Shown here piece after piece: positions 21,487 to 29,617 of a DNA stretch of 29,781 nt (position 1 is the first letter of the stretch; every line of letters starts with the position of its first letter). The position numbers and the translations under genes are program-made. Below the pieces are notes generated by a model that was not told the DNA's origin, ran no database searches, and was given only the letters and a program-made list of their open reading frames with translations. This stretch comes from Desulfurococcales archaeon (GTDB taxonomy: Archaea; Thermoproteota; Thermoprotei_A; Sulfolobales; Acidilobaceae): assembly GCA_015521095.1 (NCBI GenBank), contig WAOU01000062.1, positions 1 to 29,781 of the forward strand, given 5' to 3'.

Positions 21487-22980
21487 TTACTTCTTGCTAT
21501 ACAGCATACGGATCACTACAAGATAAGTTATAACTTCCAATCGTCCTAGAAGCATAGCCGCTATCAATATGAGCTTTACAGATACCGCTGCTGACGCCGC
21601 TGATATACCCGTGCTCAGGCCTACGTTGCCCATTGCACTCGCAACCTCGAATATAATGTCTCCTAGATCATATTGTGGTGCCACAAGCGCCAAAGTCATC
21701 ACAAGAAGCGTATAAGCACCAATAAAGGCAGCCACTGTGGCTAGAGTTCTTCTCACCAATGTCTCATCTAGAAAATACTTTCCTACAGTTCGTCTAGGTA
21801 CATATCCGGGTGGATGAGTTAGCAGATCTGACTCCATAGAGATAGCTTTCGCAGCTATTATCAGTCTCAGAACTTTTATTCCTCCAGCTGTCGAAAAAGC
21901 GCTTCCTCCTATAATACTGAGAACTGCTAGCAATAGCTTATATGCTTCTGGAGTGCTGTGGAGGTTTCCTGCCTGGAATCCTGCAGTTGCGAAAGCCGAT
22001 ACTACGTGGAAGACTACTTGAAGAAGACTATACGAGTTGTGGAACGATGAATAGAGCTTCCACGCCATTACCGAGAATAATATTGATAGAGCTATAATAG
22101 AGAGCTGGGCACGTAACTCTATACTTGTAAACACTTGTGAGAAGTTTCCTCTGAGCATGTTATAGTGATCGCTAAAGCTTACCGCACCCAGGAACATCAC
22201 TATCATACCCGCGAAGAGAACCCCTGGTTTATCCATATAGTATCCGAGACTGCTACTATGTGGCGAGAAACCTGCAGTGGCAATACCGGTCATTGCGTGG
22301 TTAACGGCGTCATATACGCTCGTGCCCGCCGACACAAATAGGAGAATTCCGATACCTGTCAGTATTAGATATATGACTGCCATCAGTACAGCTGTCCGTT
22401 TAAAGCTCGCCTCTAACCGCTCAAATTTTCCCTCGGCAAGGTATAGTACAGCCGCAGATACACCGGGAGGGGCCAGAATTGCAATCGTCAATATAACTAT
22501 TCCGAGACCGCCTTCCCACTGCATCAACGTCCTCCATATCTTGATTGTATCTGGAACCTCATCAACACTAGGTACATAGACTCCGTGCCAGCTACTAGGC
22601 TCACCAGTTAGAATAGTGAGGCCTGTTGTAGTCCATCCACTCACGCTCTCGAATGCAGCGTCAATGTATGGTATCCCAGCGGCTATCTTGAATGGTAAGG
22701 CTGCGAGGAGTGGAATAAGGAGCCAGAGAAGAACGGTTGTAAGAATCGCCTCTTTCTGTCTTATCGTCGCGCCCCGACCCACGTTGTAGAGGATCCATCC
22801 CACGACAATGAATAGGAGCCCAGATAGAAACATCACTGTCCCAGGCCATTGTTCATAACTATAACCGAAGTCGTATCTGATAAGCCCATATATTCCTGCG
22901 GCTAGGAGTGATAGGCTTGTCGCCATTATAGCGAGGCCAGTTACCCAGGCCAGCCTTCTCAATACGTCGACGACGCCCAT
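21487..22980 (-). CDS. trkH: TrkH/KtrB-family potassium transporter membrane subunit
   Basis: A 497-residue membrane protein with the four K+-selectivity pore segments of the Trk/Ktr/HKT superfamily: FESVSGWTTTGLTIL (110-124), VNHAMTGIATAGFSPHS, VVSAFATAGFQAGN and VASAMGNVGLSTGIS, each with a glycine at the filter. The M1-P-M2 layout repeats four times. It carries K+ (perhaps with H+ or Na+) into the cell. The regulatory NAD-binding partner (TrkA/KtrA) is not in this window. The ATG at 22980 begins a unit with the unknown membrane protein. The 231 bases upstream are shared with a divergent ABC exporter. The long charged loop near residues 380-400 (DLLTHPPGYVPRRTVGK) is typical for TrkH. Confidence 0.93.
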   Translation of the reverse strand: MGVVDVLRRLAWVTGLAIMATSLSLLAAGIYGLIRYDFGYSYEQWPGTVMFLSGLLFIVVGWILYNVGRGATIRQKEAILTTVLLWLLIPLLAALPFKIAAGIPYIDAAFESVSGWTTTGLTILTGEPSSWHGVYVPSVDEVPDTIKIWRTLMQWEGGLGIVILTIAILAPPGVSAAVLYLAEGKFERLEASFKRTAVLMAVIYLILTGIGILLFVSAGTSVYDAVNHAMTGIATAGFSPHSSSLGYYMDKPGVLFAGMIVMFLGAVSFSDHYNMLRGNFSQVFTSIELRAQLSIIALSILFSVMAWKLYSSFHNSYSLLQVVFHVVSAFATAGFQAGNLHSTPEAYKLLLAVLSIIGGSAFSTAGGIKVLRLIIAAKAISMESDLLTHPPGYVPRRTVGKYFLDETLVRRTLATVAAFIGAYTLLVMTLALVAPQYDLGDIIFEVASAMGNVGLSTGISAASAAVSVKLILIAAMLLGRLEVITYLVVIRMLYSKK

Positions 22981-23211
22981 TACCTAGACCTCGCACGATA
23001 TACTCTCGATAGATCCTCATCGCAGGGCTTCATCATCCGTCTCAAGGGTCAGAGTCGGAGGTTTCATTCATCTCTGCCTAACTTCTCACATGTATTACGC
23101 ATAACCATGTAGTTCAAATACATTTGGGGTAGTTCCAGGTAAATTATATTGTTCTTAGCCATCTATGTAACGTAATCTTAATTTCTAACTTCGACGCCTA
23201 TATTATTCCCG
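22981..23211. other. Divergent intergenic region trkH / ABC exporter
   Basis: This 231-base gap has no gene that I can support. It should hold both promoters: CTTAATTTC (about 23178-23186) lies 25-30 bases before the ABC ATPase start and could be a weak TATA element. No strong TATA box is evident near trkH. Boxes loosely like C/D sRNA boxes occur on the minus strand near 23020-23070 but do not form a full set. Confidence 0.3.
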
Positions 23212-23976
23212 GTGCATGAATCATTGACAAATACTGCCCTAATAGTAGAAGACCTCTGGAAATCCTATGACCAAGTCATTGCGTTGAGAGGCGTATCCTT
23301 TGAGATTAGGAAAGGCGAAATATTCGGACTAATAGGCCCCAATGGAGCTGGAAAAACAACAACTCTCAGGATAATTGCAGGTATACTCCACCCAGACAAG
23401 GGAGTTATACGAATATATGGCAAAGATCCTATGCGCGACGAGGTCGAGGTCAAACGTATTATAAGCTATCTTCCCGAAGATGCTGGAGTATACCGGTTCC
23501 TCAAGGGAATAGAATTCCTCCGCTTCCTAGCAGAGATATACGCCGAGACAACAGAGGAAGCCGAGAGAATGATAGAGTACGGTAGCAGGATCTCAGGCCT
23601 TGGAGAAAGACTATGGGATCCCATGAAGAGCTATAGCAAGGGAATGAAACGAAGACTACTACTAGCCTCCACCCTCATGACAAAACCGAAGCTAGCAATA
23701 CTAGACGAACCGACAAGCGGACTAGACGTCTACCATAGCGTTCTTATGAGGAAGGCTATCAAAAACTACGTAAAAGAGACCGGCGCCTCTGTGCTATTAT
23801 CTAGCCACAACATGCTGGAAGTAGAATACCTCTGTGACAGAGTAGCATTCATAGACAAAGGCCAAATAATAGCTGTAGGCACGCCCGAGGAACTCAAGCA
23901 ACAATTCGACGCATCAAACCTCGAAGAGGCATTCATAAATGCAGTCGGTGGAGAGGTGGAGGAACATGTCGCGTAA
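23212..23976 (+). CDS. ABC-2 type exporter, ATP-binding protein
   Basis: A 254-residue ATPase with Walker A GPNGAGKTT (42-50), signature YSKGM (141-145), Walker B LAILDEP (161-167), D-loop SGLD and switch His199 in SSHN. The Q-loop region reads YLPEDAG, with Glu in place of Gln, as in many archaeal drug or bacitracin-type exporters. It pairs with the permease gene that begins inside its last codons. Substrate unknown; export of a lipid, peptide or drug is typical of the class. The start is GTG at 23212. A TTG four codons later, with GGTG nine bases ahead, is also possible. The promoter is in the gap shared with trkH. Confidence 0.93.
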   Translation: MHESLTNTALIVEDLWKSYDQVIALRGVSFEIRKGEIFGLIGPNGAGKTTTLRIIAGILHPDKGVIRIYGKDPMRDEVEVKRIISYLPEDAGVYRFLKGIEFLRFLAEIYAETTEEAERMIEYGSRISGLGERLWDPMKSYSKGMKRRLLLASTLMTKPKLAILDEPTSGLDVYHSVLMRKAIKNYVKETGASVLLSSHNMLEVEYLCDRVAFIDKGQIIAVGTPEELKQQFDASNLEEAFINAVGGEVEEHVA

Positions 23977-25276
23977 GAAGAGTAAGCTAAGGATACTCAT
24001 TGTTAAAGAACTTAAGGAGCTCTCAAAAGAAAGAATTGTCCTCTTCGGGCTCCTGCTAGGTCCCCTAATAATGTATGCGGTAATGGGTGGATTAGCTGGA
24101 GCAGCAGCGGGTAAGGTCGTGGAGCAGGCAGCAAAACCTCCTAAAGTAGCTATACTTTTCGAGGGAGGCGAGCCAGGTAACATAACCAAGGCGTTGGCAC
24201 AGGCGTTGAACGCTACAATATATACGGGTATCTCGGTAGAGGATCTCCTCAACATGGGATACAATTCTATTCTCTTGCTGAACAATAGTTTTGAGGAGAA
24301 CATTACGAAGGGTATACCTGCGTCGATCACGCTCATATACAAGCCTGAGAGCATAGGATTCGTCGAGCTCAGCAAGCCTCAAGGAATAGCTGGAGCAGTA
24401 TCATCCATAGTACTGCAAGTTGTAGCAGATTACCTCAAACAATATATGCCCGACATAAGTGCAGGATTCCTAAGTAGTCCCGTTAGAACAAATATTGAAT
24501 ATTATTATAAGGGAGAATTGCTATCAGCCGATCAGCTCCAAGGCCTAGTAATGGGTGTCAGCCTAGCCATCCCCCTAGCAGTACTTATGACCGCTGTATC
24601 TGCCACTCAGGTAGCAGCTATCAGCTTCGGCCTGGAAAAGGAGGCTAAGACACTTGAGAAACTATTCACCCTGCCTGTTTCACGTAGAAGTCTTCTCGTT
24701 TCGAAACTAGCGGCTGTAACCGTATTAGCGATTGGAGGAGTATTCAGCTACATGGCCGGACTATACATCTACTTGAAGATGGTTGAAAGAGGCTTCGCCG
24801 CTGCAGCAGCGGAGCAGACGGGCGAGGAAGCTACTCTTGGCTTTACGATTACTCTTCCTACATCTGCTATAATCGTTCTAGGTATTGGTCTAGCACTGAC
24901 ACTATACGTAAGCATTGTCATAGGATTCATTGTAGGTAGCCAGGCCAGTGATGTTAGGGGTAGCCAGCTGGCTGCCAGCTATATAAGCTTCGCCCTAGCA
25001 ATACCGTTATTCATGATGTTCTTTGGAGTAGACTTAGCCCAGCTGTCCACCGGTGTAAAGATACTCTTGGCCTTGGATCCATACGCTGTTCTCAGCATGA
25101 TTGCTACATCTAGTATCACAGGAGACCACCAGATGGTGCTATCCGGGTTCGGCATACTCGTAGCACAGGGAACATTCTGGACATTGATAGCGACTAGGCT
25201 ATTGAGTAGTGAAGCCCTGATAACCGGTCACCCACTTATAATGAGGCTCAAGAAGAGGATGACACGGTCTCGATAG
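23966..25276 (+). CDS. ABC-2 type exporter, membrane permease
   Basis: A 436-residue permease of the ABC-2 / YhfK-NatB class. It has a basic cytoplasmic start (MSRKKSKLRILIVKELKELSKER), a first membrane helix (about 28-50), a large outward domain (about 51-195), and then five membrane helices, the last near 410-425, with a basic tail. KELKELSKERIVLFG resembles the elbow helix that contacts the ATPase. Between helices 3 and 4 lies an Ala/Glu-rich outward loop (ERGFAAAAAEQTGEEATLG). The ATG at 23966, preceded by GGTGGAGGAAC, overlaps the ATPase stop by 11 bases; a reading from 23939 would add nine unsupported residues. Its 3' end overlaps that of the convergent radical SAM gene by 29 bases. Confidence 0.9.
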   Translation: MSRKKSKLRILIVKELKELSKERIVLFGLLLGPLIMYAVMGGLAGAAAGKVVEQAAKPPKVAILFEGGEPGNITKALAQALNATIYTGISVEDLLNMGYNSILLLNNSFEENITKGIPASITLIYKPESIGFVELSKPQGIAGAVSSIVLQVVADYLKQYMPDISAGFLSSPVRTNIEYYYKGELLSADQLQGLVMGVSLAIPLAVLMTAVSATQVAAISFGLEKEAKTLEKLFTLPVSRRSLLVSKLAAVTVLAIGGVFSYMAGLYIYLKMVERGFAAAAAEQTGEEATLGFTITLPTSAIIVLGIGLALTLYVSIVIGFIVGSQASDVRGSQLAASYISFALAIPLFMMFFGVDLAQLSTGVKILLALDPYAVLSMIATSSITGDHQMVLSGFGILVAQGTFWTLIATRLLSSEALITGHPLIMRLKKRMTRSR

Positions 25277-26576
25277 AGCACTCTGGCGCATATAGTGGAG
25301 AAGGCTCTGGAGTCGGCGCAGGATCACTTGCCATCAAACAATATATTTTCTTTGCCCATTCCTCCTGCTCCTCCCAGTATCCTTCAAGTACTCCCTTACC
25401 AAGAAGCCTAGTTATCGCACGCTTATATCGAGGGTGTATTCCCAGGGGCTTGGCCAGTGCCAAGGGGCTTCCTGGTAGCGGCATGAAAGTGTGGAGTCTA
25501 AGTCTGGCCCCTAGCTCTACAAGCTTATTCATTACTTCTATCGTGGCCTCGACATCGTCCTCTGTCTCTCCAGGCAACCCAAACAATATGTCAATAACAG
25601 GTACGAATCCTTCCTCTACGATGAGTCTAGCCGTGTCGAGCGCCTGCTCTACGCTATGGCCCCTCCTCATACTGGATAAGAGCCTATCACTACCTGTCTG
25701 AAGACCTATGCTGATTTTCTTGTTGCCAGCATATTTTCTAACTATTCGTAGAACTCTTCTATCAATGTATTCTGGCCGTGTCTCGCTTGGGAAGCTTCCT
25801 AGGAACGGTATTCCTCCAAGCCTTCTAACGCCTTTTAGGAGTTCTTCTATTGCGTCGTGGTTGATTACTCCTTCTCCAGGACTCATATAAGCGAATCCGA
25901 TGGGTGCTGTGAACCTGATCCTTCTTCGATTCCCCTTTACTATATAGTGCCTTGCTATATCGAGGACGCGCCCGGTTGAACGATATCTTATCTTCTTTTT
26001 GAAGAGCCATGGGACTTGACAGAACTTGCACGTGTTATGGCATCCCCGCATGATTTCTATTGGAGGATATAGATCCATAGTCTCCGAGTAACCTTTATAG
26101 TCGTCTAGATCTATGTGGATTATCCTAGTAACCTTAAAACGTGAACCATCCCAAAAAGCTATGTTAGGGATATCGTCCTTCTCCCTATAACCCATATAGT
26201 ATTCTACTATAGCCTCTAATGCGGACTCTCCATCGCCTACCACAGCTATGTCTACGCCATCTCTAAGCACTTGCCAGTATGCCCCTTCAACATGCGGCCC
26301 TCCTGCAACGACCCTGTACTCAGTCGCTACACTTCTTATCTCGTCTCTCAGATCGAGATATACTAGAGTGGAGAGACCATACAGTATAATGACGTTGTAG
26401 CCTCGTTCACCTAGCTGTCTCGCCTGGGGTCTTGGATCCTCATCTGTTAATAGAATCTTTATCTTGTTCTCCTTATACCACTTAGTTTCTTCAATTACAC
26501 CTACTAATGGTGAGAACGCATTCTTTGCACCATATGCCGACCGTATTATTAGTCCTAGGCGTTTGTGCCCGGACAT
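25248..26576 (-). CDS. B12-binding domain radical SAM protein (MJ1487-like)
   Basis: A 442-residue protein. The N-terminus (about 1-130) resembles a cobalamin-binding Rossmann domain (RQLGERGYNVIILYGLST, VVAGGPHVEGAYWQVLRDGVDIAVVGDGE), without the His of the DxHxxG motif. The radical SAM domain follows, with the cluster motif CHNTCKFC (C179, C183, C186; CxxxCxxC), SIGLQTGSD and LFGLPGETEDD. The order matches an archaeal family known as B12-binding/radical SAM of MJ1487 type, whose substrate is unknown; methylation or related chemistry on a lipid, tRNA or cofactor is a guess. I use ATG at 26576, GGGAGG being nine to twelve bases upstream; an in-frame TTG at 26600 is less likely. It is the last gene of a run of four on this strand. 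Confidence 0.82.
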   Translation of the reverse strand: MSGHKRLGLIIRSAYGAKNAFSPLVGVIEETKWYKENKIKILLTDEDPRPQARQLGERGYNVIILYGLSTLVYLDLRDEIRSVATEYRVVAGGPHVEGAYWQVLRDGVDIAVVGDGESALEAIVEYYMGYREKDDIPNIAFWDGSRFKVTRIIHIDLDDYKGYSETMDLYPPIEIMRGCHNTCKFCQVPWLFKKKIRYRSTGRVLDIARHYIVKGNRRRIRFTAPIGFAYMSPGEGVINHDAIEELLKGVRRLGGIPFLGSFPSETRPEYIDRRVLRIVRKYAGNKKISIGLQTGSDRLLSSMRRGHSVEQALDTARLIVEEGFVPVIDILFGLPGETEDDVEATIEVMNKLVELGARLRLHTFMPLPGSPLALAKPLGIHPRYKRAITRLLGKGVLEGYWEEQEEWAKKIYCLMASDPAPTPEPSPLYAPECSIETVSSSS

Positions 26577-26651
26577 CTCCGATGTATCCTCCCTGGTCAA
26601 TATTATGGAGACTTGGTTTTCCTGGATATCAACGATTCCCAGTTGATACTG

Positions 26652-27932
26652 CTATGCGGGATAAATCTCCTCTTCCTCCTCTGGCTCCGGCTTTTCCTTC
26701 TTTCTCATGACTATCACTATAGCCATCGTTCCCAGAACGATCACTATTCCTCCCACTATTATAGAGACTATCTGCGACGTCTTCTCCTCTGCGGGGTTCA
26801 TTATCGCGTATACTCTACCCCAGTCATCGCCTGCTAGTATGAGTCTGCCGTCGCCCGATATAGCTAGGCTAGTTATCGTCCCGTAGATTGTGGTCTCGTA
26901 TGCTTCGTCTACGCCTTTCTTGAAAATATAGATCGTCTTGTCACCTGATACAACTATGTTATCACCCTTATAGTCGACGCTTATGTAAGAGGCATCCTTA
27001 ATTATCTCTGTCCTGTATGTCTTCTCTATTGTGTCAATAAAGGTCACATTGATATCATCGTTCTTCAACGCGATAAGGCTCACATCAGCGCTAGCAGCGA
27101 TCACCGGAATACTACTTATCTTAAGCCGTGCACTCCAAGACTCTCCATCAGCAATAGTAATCTCGGTCAATGTACACTGCAGTCCAGAAACAAGACAGTA
27201 TCCGAGTCTAGTACCTTCATCGTCTATCGATAGCATCGCTAAGGATCCTTCTCCGTTCACTGCGTATGATTTTATCAGTGTTCCACTTGAATCATACAGC
27301 TCCACTTTTCTTATATCTGGCCTGAATACCACCACTATACCATTATCAGTCACTGCAACTCTTATGCCCGTGAAGTAGATTATACTTGATAGTTGTATGT
27401 TGAGGCTCGCGGTCTTCTCCCCATTACTGTAAAGTTCTAGGACAAAGTACGGGTTTGCAGAGTCTACTTCTAAAGGTCTATATGCTATCGCCACATAGCT
27501 GCCTCCATGACTTATATCGTAGGAGAGCGTATAGCCGGGTATGAGTACACTCCATAGCCTTTTACCGTCCCCACTATACGCATAGTAGACCTGGCCATCT
27601 TCGACAGTCTCCGCTACAAGTAGTATGATCTTCTTGTCTGCTAACTTGAAGACAGGATTAAACAAGTCGTCAAATGCTATGTCGGTGAATCGTTTTATCG
27701 TGATCTCGTTCCCGTCCTTGTCCAAGAAATATACATAGCCGGAATCGTCGAGGACGAATATGTGCTTTGCATCATATGATACCTGGATATCGACTATTTT
27801 TCCCCGAGCAGCATACCTCCATAGTATAGATTGCTCTTCTGCAACGGTATGTAAGGTTAAGGCCCCTAATTGGACTATAACTAGTGGTATCAATAGTATG
27901 ACTCCTAGGGATCTCAGTGATTGATTCTTCAT
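26652..27932 (-). CDS. Membrane-anchored outward beta-propeller protein
   Basis: A 426-residue protein: a signal peptide or anchor (about 8-30), about 350 residues of repeated beta-strand units, a C-terminal membrane helix (about 387-408) and a short cytoplasmic tail of Lys then Glu (KKEKPEPEEEEE). The repeats follow a propeller pattern with strands such as DIQVSYDAKHIFVLDDSGYVYFLD, ISHGGSYVAIAYR, MLSIDDEGTRLGYC and SLAISGDGRLILAGDDWGRVYAI. The resemblance is to PQQ/WD40-like or YVTN propellers, about six or seven blades. Propellers of this type often sense or scaffold; no catalytic residues can be named. It has two cysteines. It starts 17 bases after the HAD gene and shares its transcript. 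Confidence 0.68.
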   Translation of the reverse strand: MKNQSLRSLGVILLIPLVIVQLGALTLHTVAEEQSILWRYAARGKIVDIQVSYDAKHIFVLDDSGYVYFLDKDGNEITIKRFTDIAFDDLFNPVFKLADKKIILLVAETVEDGQVYYAYSGDGKRLWSVLIPGYTLSYDISHGGSYVAIAYRPLEVDSANPYFVLELYSNGEKTASLNIQLSSIIYFTGIRVAVTDNGIVVVFRPDIRKVELYDSSGTLIKSYAVNGEGSLAMLSIDDEGTRLGYCLVSGLQCTLTEITIADGESWSARLKISSIPVIAASADVSLIALKNDDINVTFIDTIEKTYRTEIIKDASYISVDYKGDNIVVSGDKTIYIFKKGVDEAYETTIYGTITSLAISGDGRLILAGDDWGRVYAIMNPAEEKTSQIVSIIVGGIVIVLGTMAIVIVMRKKEKPEPEEEEEIYPA

Positions 27933-27949
27933 TAGTCTATGCCCCGCTC

Positions 27950-28576
27950 TTACTTATTGCATGTAGAAGCTAATCTTAGTATTGTATCAACTGCATCGTC
28001 ATCCTGTCTCCACAGGCCCACAGTTTTGACAGATTTAACTCCGTATGGAGCATATACCTCGAGGTCATAGTCGCTGTCTCCTACAAAGATTATCTTGTCC
28101 CGACTATAGCCTAGCTCTTCTAGTTTAGATAAGTGTGGTTCTCCCTTTGAAAGTCCATTAATAGGATCATGGCAGAGGACGATATCGAAGAGTTCATTCA
28201 TCCAAGGTATCTCTTCGACGAGATGGCATTCGTTGTTTGTCGACAACGCTGTCTGGATACCATGACTTTTTAGCTTGGTTAATCGTTTCCATACTATTCT
28301 ATTGGGCCGGTGTCTGTTGAGTATCTCTACTTTTCTCCTCTCGAATTCTATGGCGAGGTCTTCTATTTTATCGGGTGGAACCCCCATTAGTCTCAATTGT
28401 TCTCTGAACGGTCTACCACTCAACGACAAGTATTTCTGCCTGACAGTTTCTTTATCTATGCCCAGAACTGGTGATACGATGTCGGCTACGGCGTCGGCAT
28501 ATTCGTTCATAGTGTCTATTATGGTGCCATCAAGGTCGAATAGTACTAGTTCTATACAGGGTTTGCTAGATGACAG
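27950..28576 (-). CDS. HAD-superfamily phosphatase with apparent CTG start
   Basis: About 208 residues, phosphoglycolate-phosphatase-like: motif I DLDGT (Asp14 nucleophile, Asp16), a helical cap (about 24-90), motif II LSTNN, a Lys in SKGEPH (motif III region) and motif IV VGDSDYDLEV. The frame including motif I opens just after a TGA near 28580. The only start-like codon before motif I is CTG at 28574-28576, six bases after GGTGA. The nearest ATG (28510) would remove the catalytic aspartates, so it cannot be the start of a working enzyme. The CTG overlaps the end of the upstream regulator gene by 11 bases, implying translational coupling. Likely small-molecule phosphatase; substrate unknown. 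Confidence 0.72.
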   Translation of the reverse strand: MSSSKPCIELVLFDLDGTIIDTMNEYADAVADIVSPVLGIDKETVRQKYLSLSGRPFREQLRLMGVPPDKIEDLAIEFERRKVEILNRHRPNRIVWKRLTKLKSHGIQTALSTNNECHLVEEIPWMNELFDIVLCHDPINGLSKGEPHLSKLEELGYSRDKIIFVGDSDYDLEVYAPYGVKSVKTVGLWRQDDDAVDTILRLASTCNK

Positions 28577-29552
28577 CTCTTTTCACCAAGTCGATTGGTA
28601 CGAGTGTCTCCCTTATCAATTGAGTGTTCTTTTGGAGAACCTCGTATGGTGTTTCAGGGTAATACCTGTATGATAGGATTGCCCTCTTTACAAGGTCTTT
28701 GGGTAGGCCTATGAGGCTTGAATACGAGTCTATTAGGACTGGGCTGTCGAGTCTCTTGGCTACTTGTTCTACACTATATGCGAATAATTTTTTGAGCTTG
28801 TCTACGTGGTGTATCATGCTGTCGTGTATTCCTAGTAGACAGCATACTGGTAAGTCGCATGTTCTTGTTCTTAGACCTTTGGCTCGTGCTAGTGCTAGGT
28901 ATGGTTCCCAGACTACACCGTATCGTGTTACTCCTCTCGATACGTTTTCTATTATCTCGTCTCCTCCTCTGGCATAGATGCGTGGACCTGGAAGGCGTTC
29001 CTTGACTGCGCAGTACTCCATTGATGAGGCCATGGTCGTGGTATGGCCTTCTCTACCATGGGGATTCTCTATTATGCCTGCTCCTCCACCGCTTCCTCCT
29101 CCTGCTATGAATACTTTTCCTCCACTTATTCTGTGTGCTAGAAGAAGTGTGACGGATGGATTCATTGCAAGGTGTACTCTGCCTGTTGCGAGGTGCATGG
29201 CAAGCGTGTATGCGTCATCGTATATCTTGATTATTGTGTTCCATTTCTTTTGTAGGCGCTTGTGGAAGTCTAGTATATAGGGATATTCTGCTGCTCTGAG
29301 GATTCCTAGGACTACTACTTGGGGTTCCTCAACAGGCTCTTTATAATCTGCTATTAGTATTCTTCCCTTCTTTGAGAGTTTTACTAGTCCTTTCTTTTCT
29401 AGTTGGCGTAGTTTTTTCCATATCCATGTTCTGTTGTAGCCTGTTTTTTCTGCTAGCTCGTTTATGCTTAGTGGGCCGTGGTCTATTAGGTGTTTTAGAA
29501 TCGTGTATTCTGTACGTCGGGTTTTTTGTGTCAAGACTGTATCCTGATTCAT
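28566..29552 (-). CDS. Winged-helix regulator fused to a periplasmic-binding-protein-like sensor domain
   Basis: A 328-residue protein. A winged helix-turn-helix (about 13-70) shows EYTILKHLIDHGPLSINELAEKTGYNRTWIWKKLRQLEKKGLVKLSK. A domain of about 240 residues follows, resembling NMT1/THI5- or sulfonate-type substrate-binding proteins (DUF3834-like is possible). It has VVVLGILRAAEYPY, MHLATGRVHLAMNPSVTLLLA, a glycine run GGGSGGGAGII and ARGGDEIIENV...YGVVWEP. It has no signal peptide, so it should sense a small ligand inside the cell and bind DNA (one-component regulator). A TATA box, TATATAAATA, lies about 22 bases before the ATG at 29552 and there is no Shine-Dalgarno, so the mRNA is probably leaderless. 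Longer in-frame readings upstream cross this promoter and are rejected. It heads the HAD, propeller and radical SAM genes. Confidence 0.75.
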   Translation of the reverse strand: MNQDTVLTQKTRRTEYTILKHLIDHGPLSINELAEKTGYNRTWIWKKLRQLEKKGLVKLSKKGRILIADYKEPVEEPQVVVLGILRAAEYPYILDFHKRLQKKWNTIIKIYDDAYTLAMHLATGRVHLAMNPSVTLLLAHRISGGKVFIAGGGSGGGAGIIENPHGREGHTTTMASSMEYCAVKERLPGPRIYARGGDEIIENVSRGVTRYGVVWEPYLALARAKGLRTRTCDLPVCCLLGIHDSMIHHVDKLKKLFAYSVEQVAKRLDSPVLIDSYSSLIGLPKDLVKRAILSYRYYPETPYEVLQKNTQLIRETLVPIDLVKRAVI

Positions 29553-29569
29553 TATAATTGTTGGGTACT

Positions 29570-29579
29570 TATTTATATA
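29570..29579. promoter_or_regulatory. TATA box read in both directions
   Basis: The sequence reads TATATAAATA on the minus strand (serving the regulator gene, start codon about 22 bases away). On the plus strand it reads TATTTATATA, which would start transcription near 29600 for the divergent gene at 29618. A single element may therefore serve both genes. Confidence 0.55.
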
Positions 29580-29583
29580 GGAT

Positions 29584-29603
29584 TTGGAAACAGTTGTTTC
29601 CAA
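29584..29603. promoter_or_regulatory. Perfect 9-2-9 palindrome, candidate operator
   Basis: The palindrome TTGGAAACA-GT-TGTTTCCAA lies between the shared TATA box and the divergent membrane-protein gene. For the regulator gene it is just upstream of the TATA box (activator-like position). For the divergent gene it covers the expected transcription start (repressor-like position). A dimeric winged-helix protein is encoded next door, so it is the obvious binder. Confidence 0.65.
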
Positions 29604-29617
29604 TTGGTGTAACAGTA

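Noticed and set aside
23015..23070. Minus-strand boxes ATGATGA and CTGA resembling a C/D box guide RNA in the trkH leader region
   Set aside because: The boxes are in the wrong order and spacing; no D box closes the right side and no terminal stem is visible.
23914..24375. 153-codon open frame antisense to the ABC permease
   Set aside because: No ribosome binding site, low-complexity Ser-rich product and complete overlap with a well-supported gene.
28510..28512. ATG at 28510 as start of the HAD phosphatase
   Set aside because: It would delete the catalytic DLDGT motif, which is present in frame just upstream.
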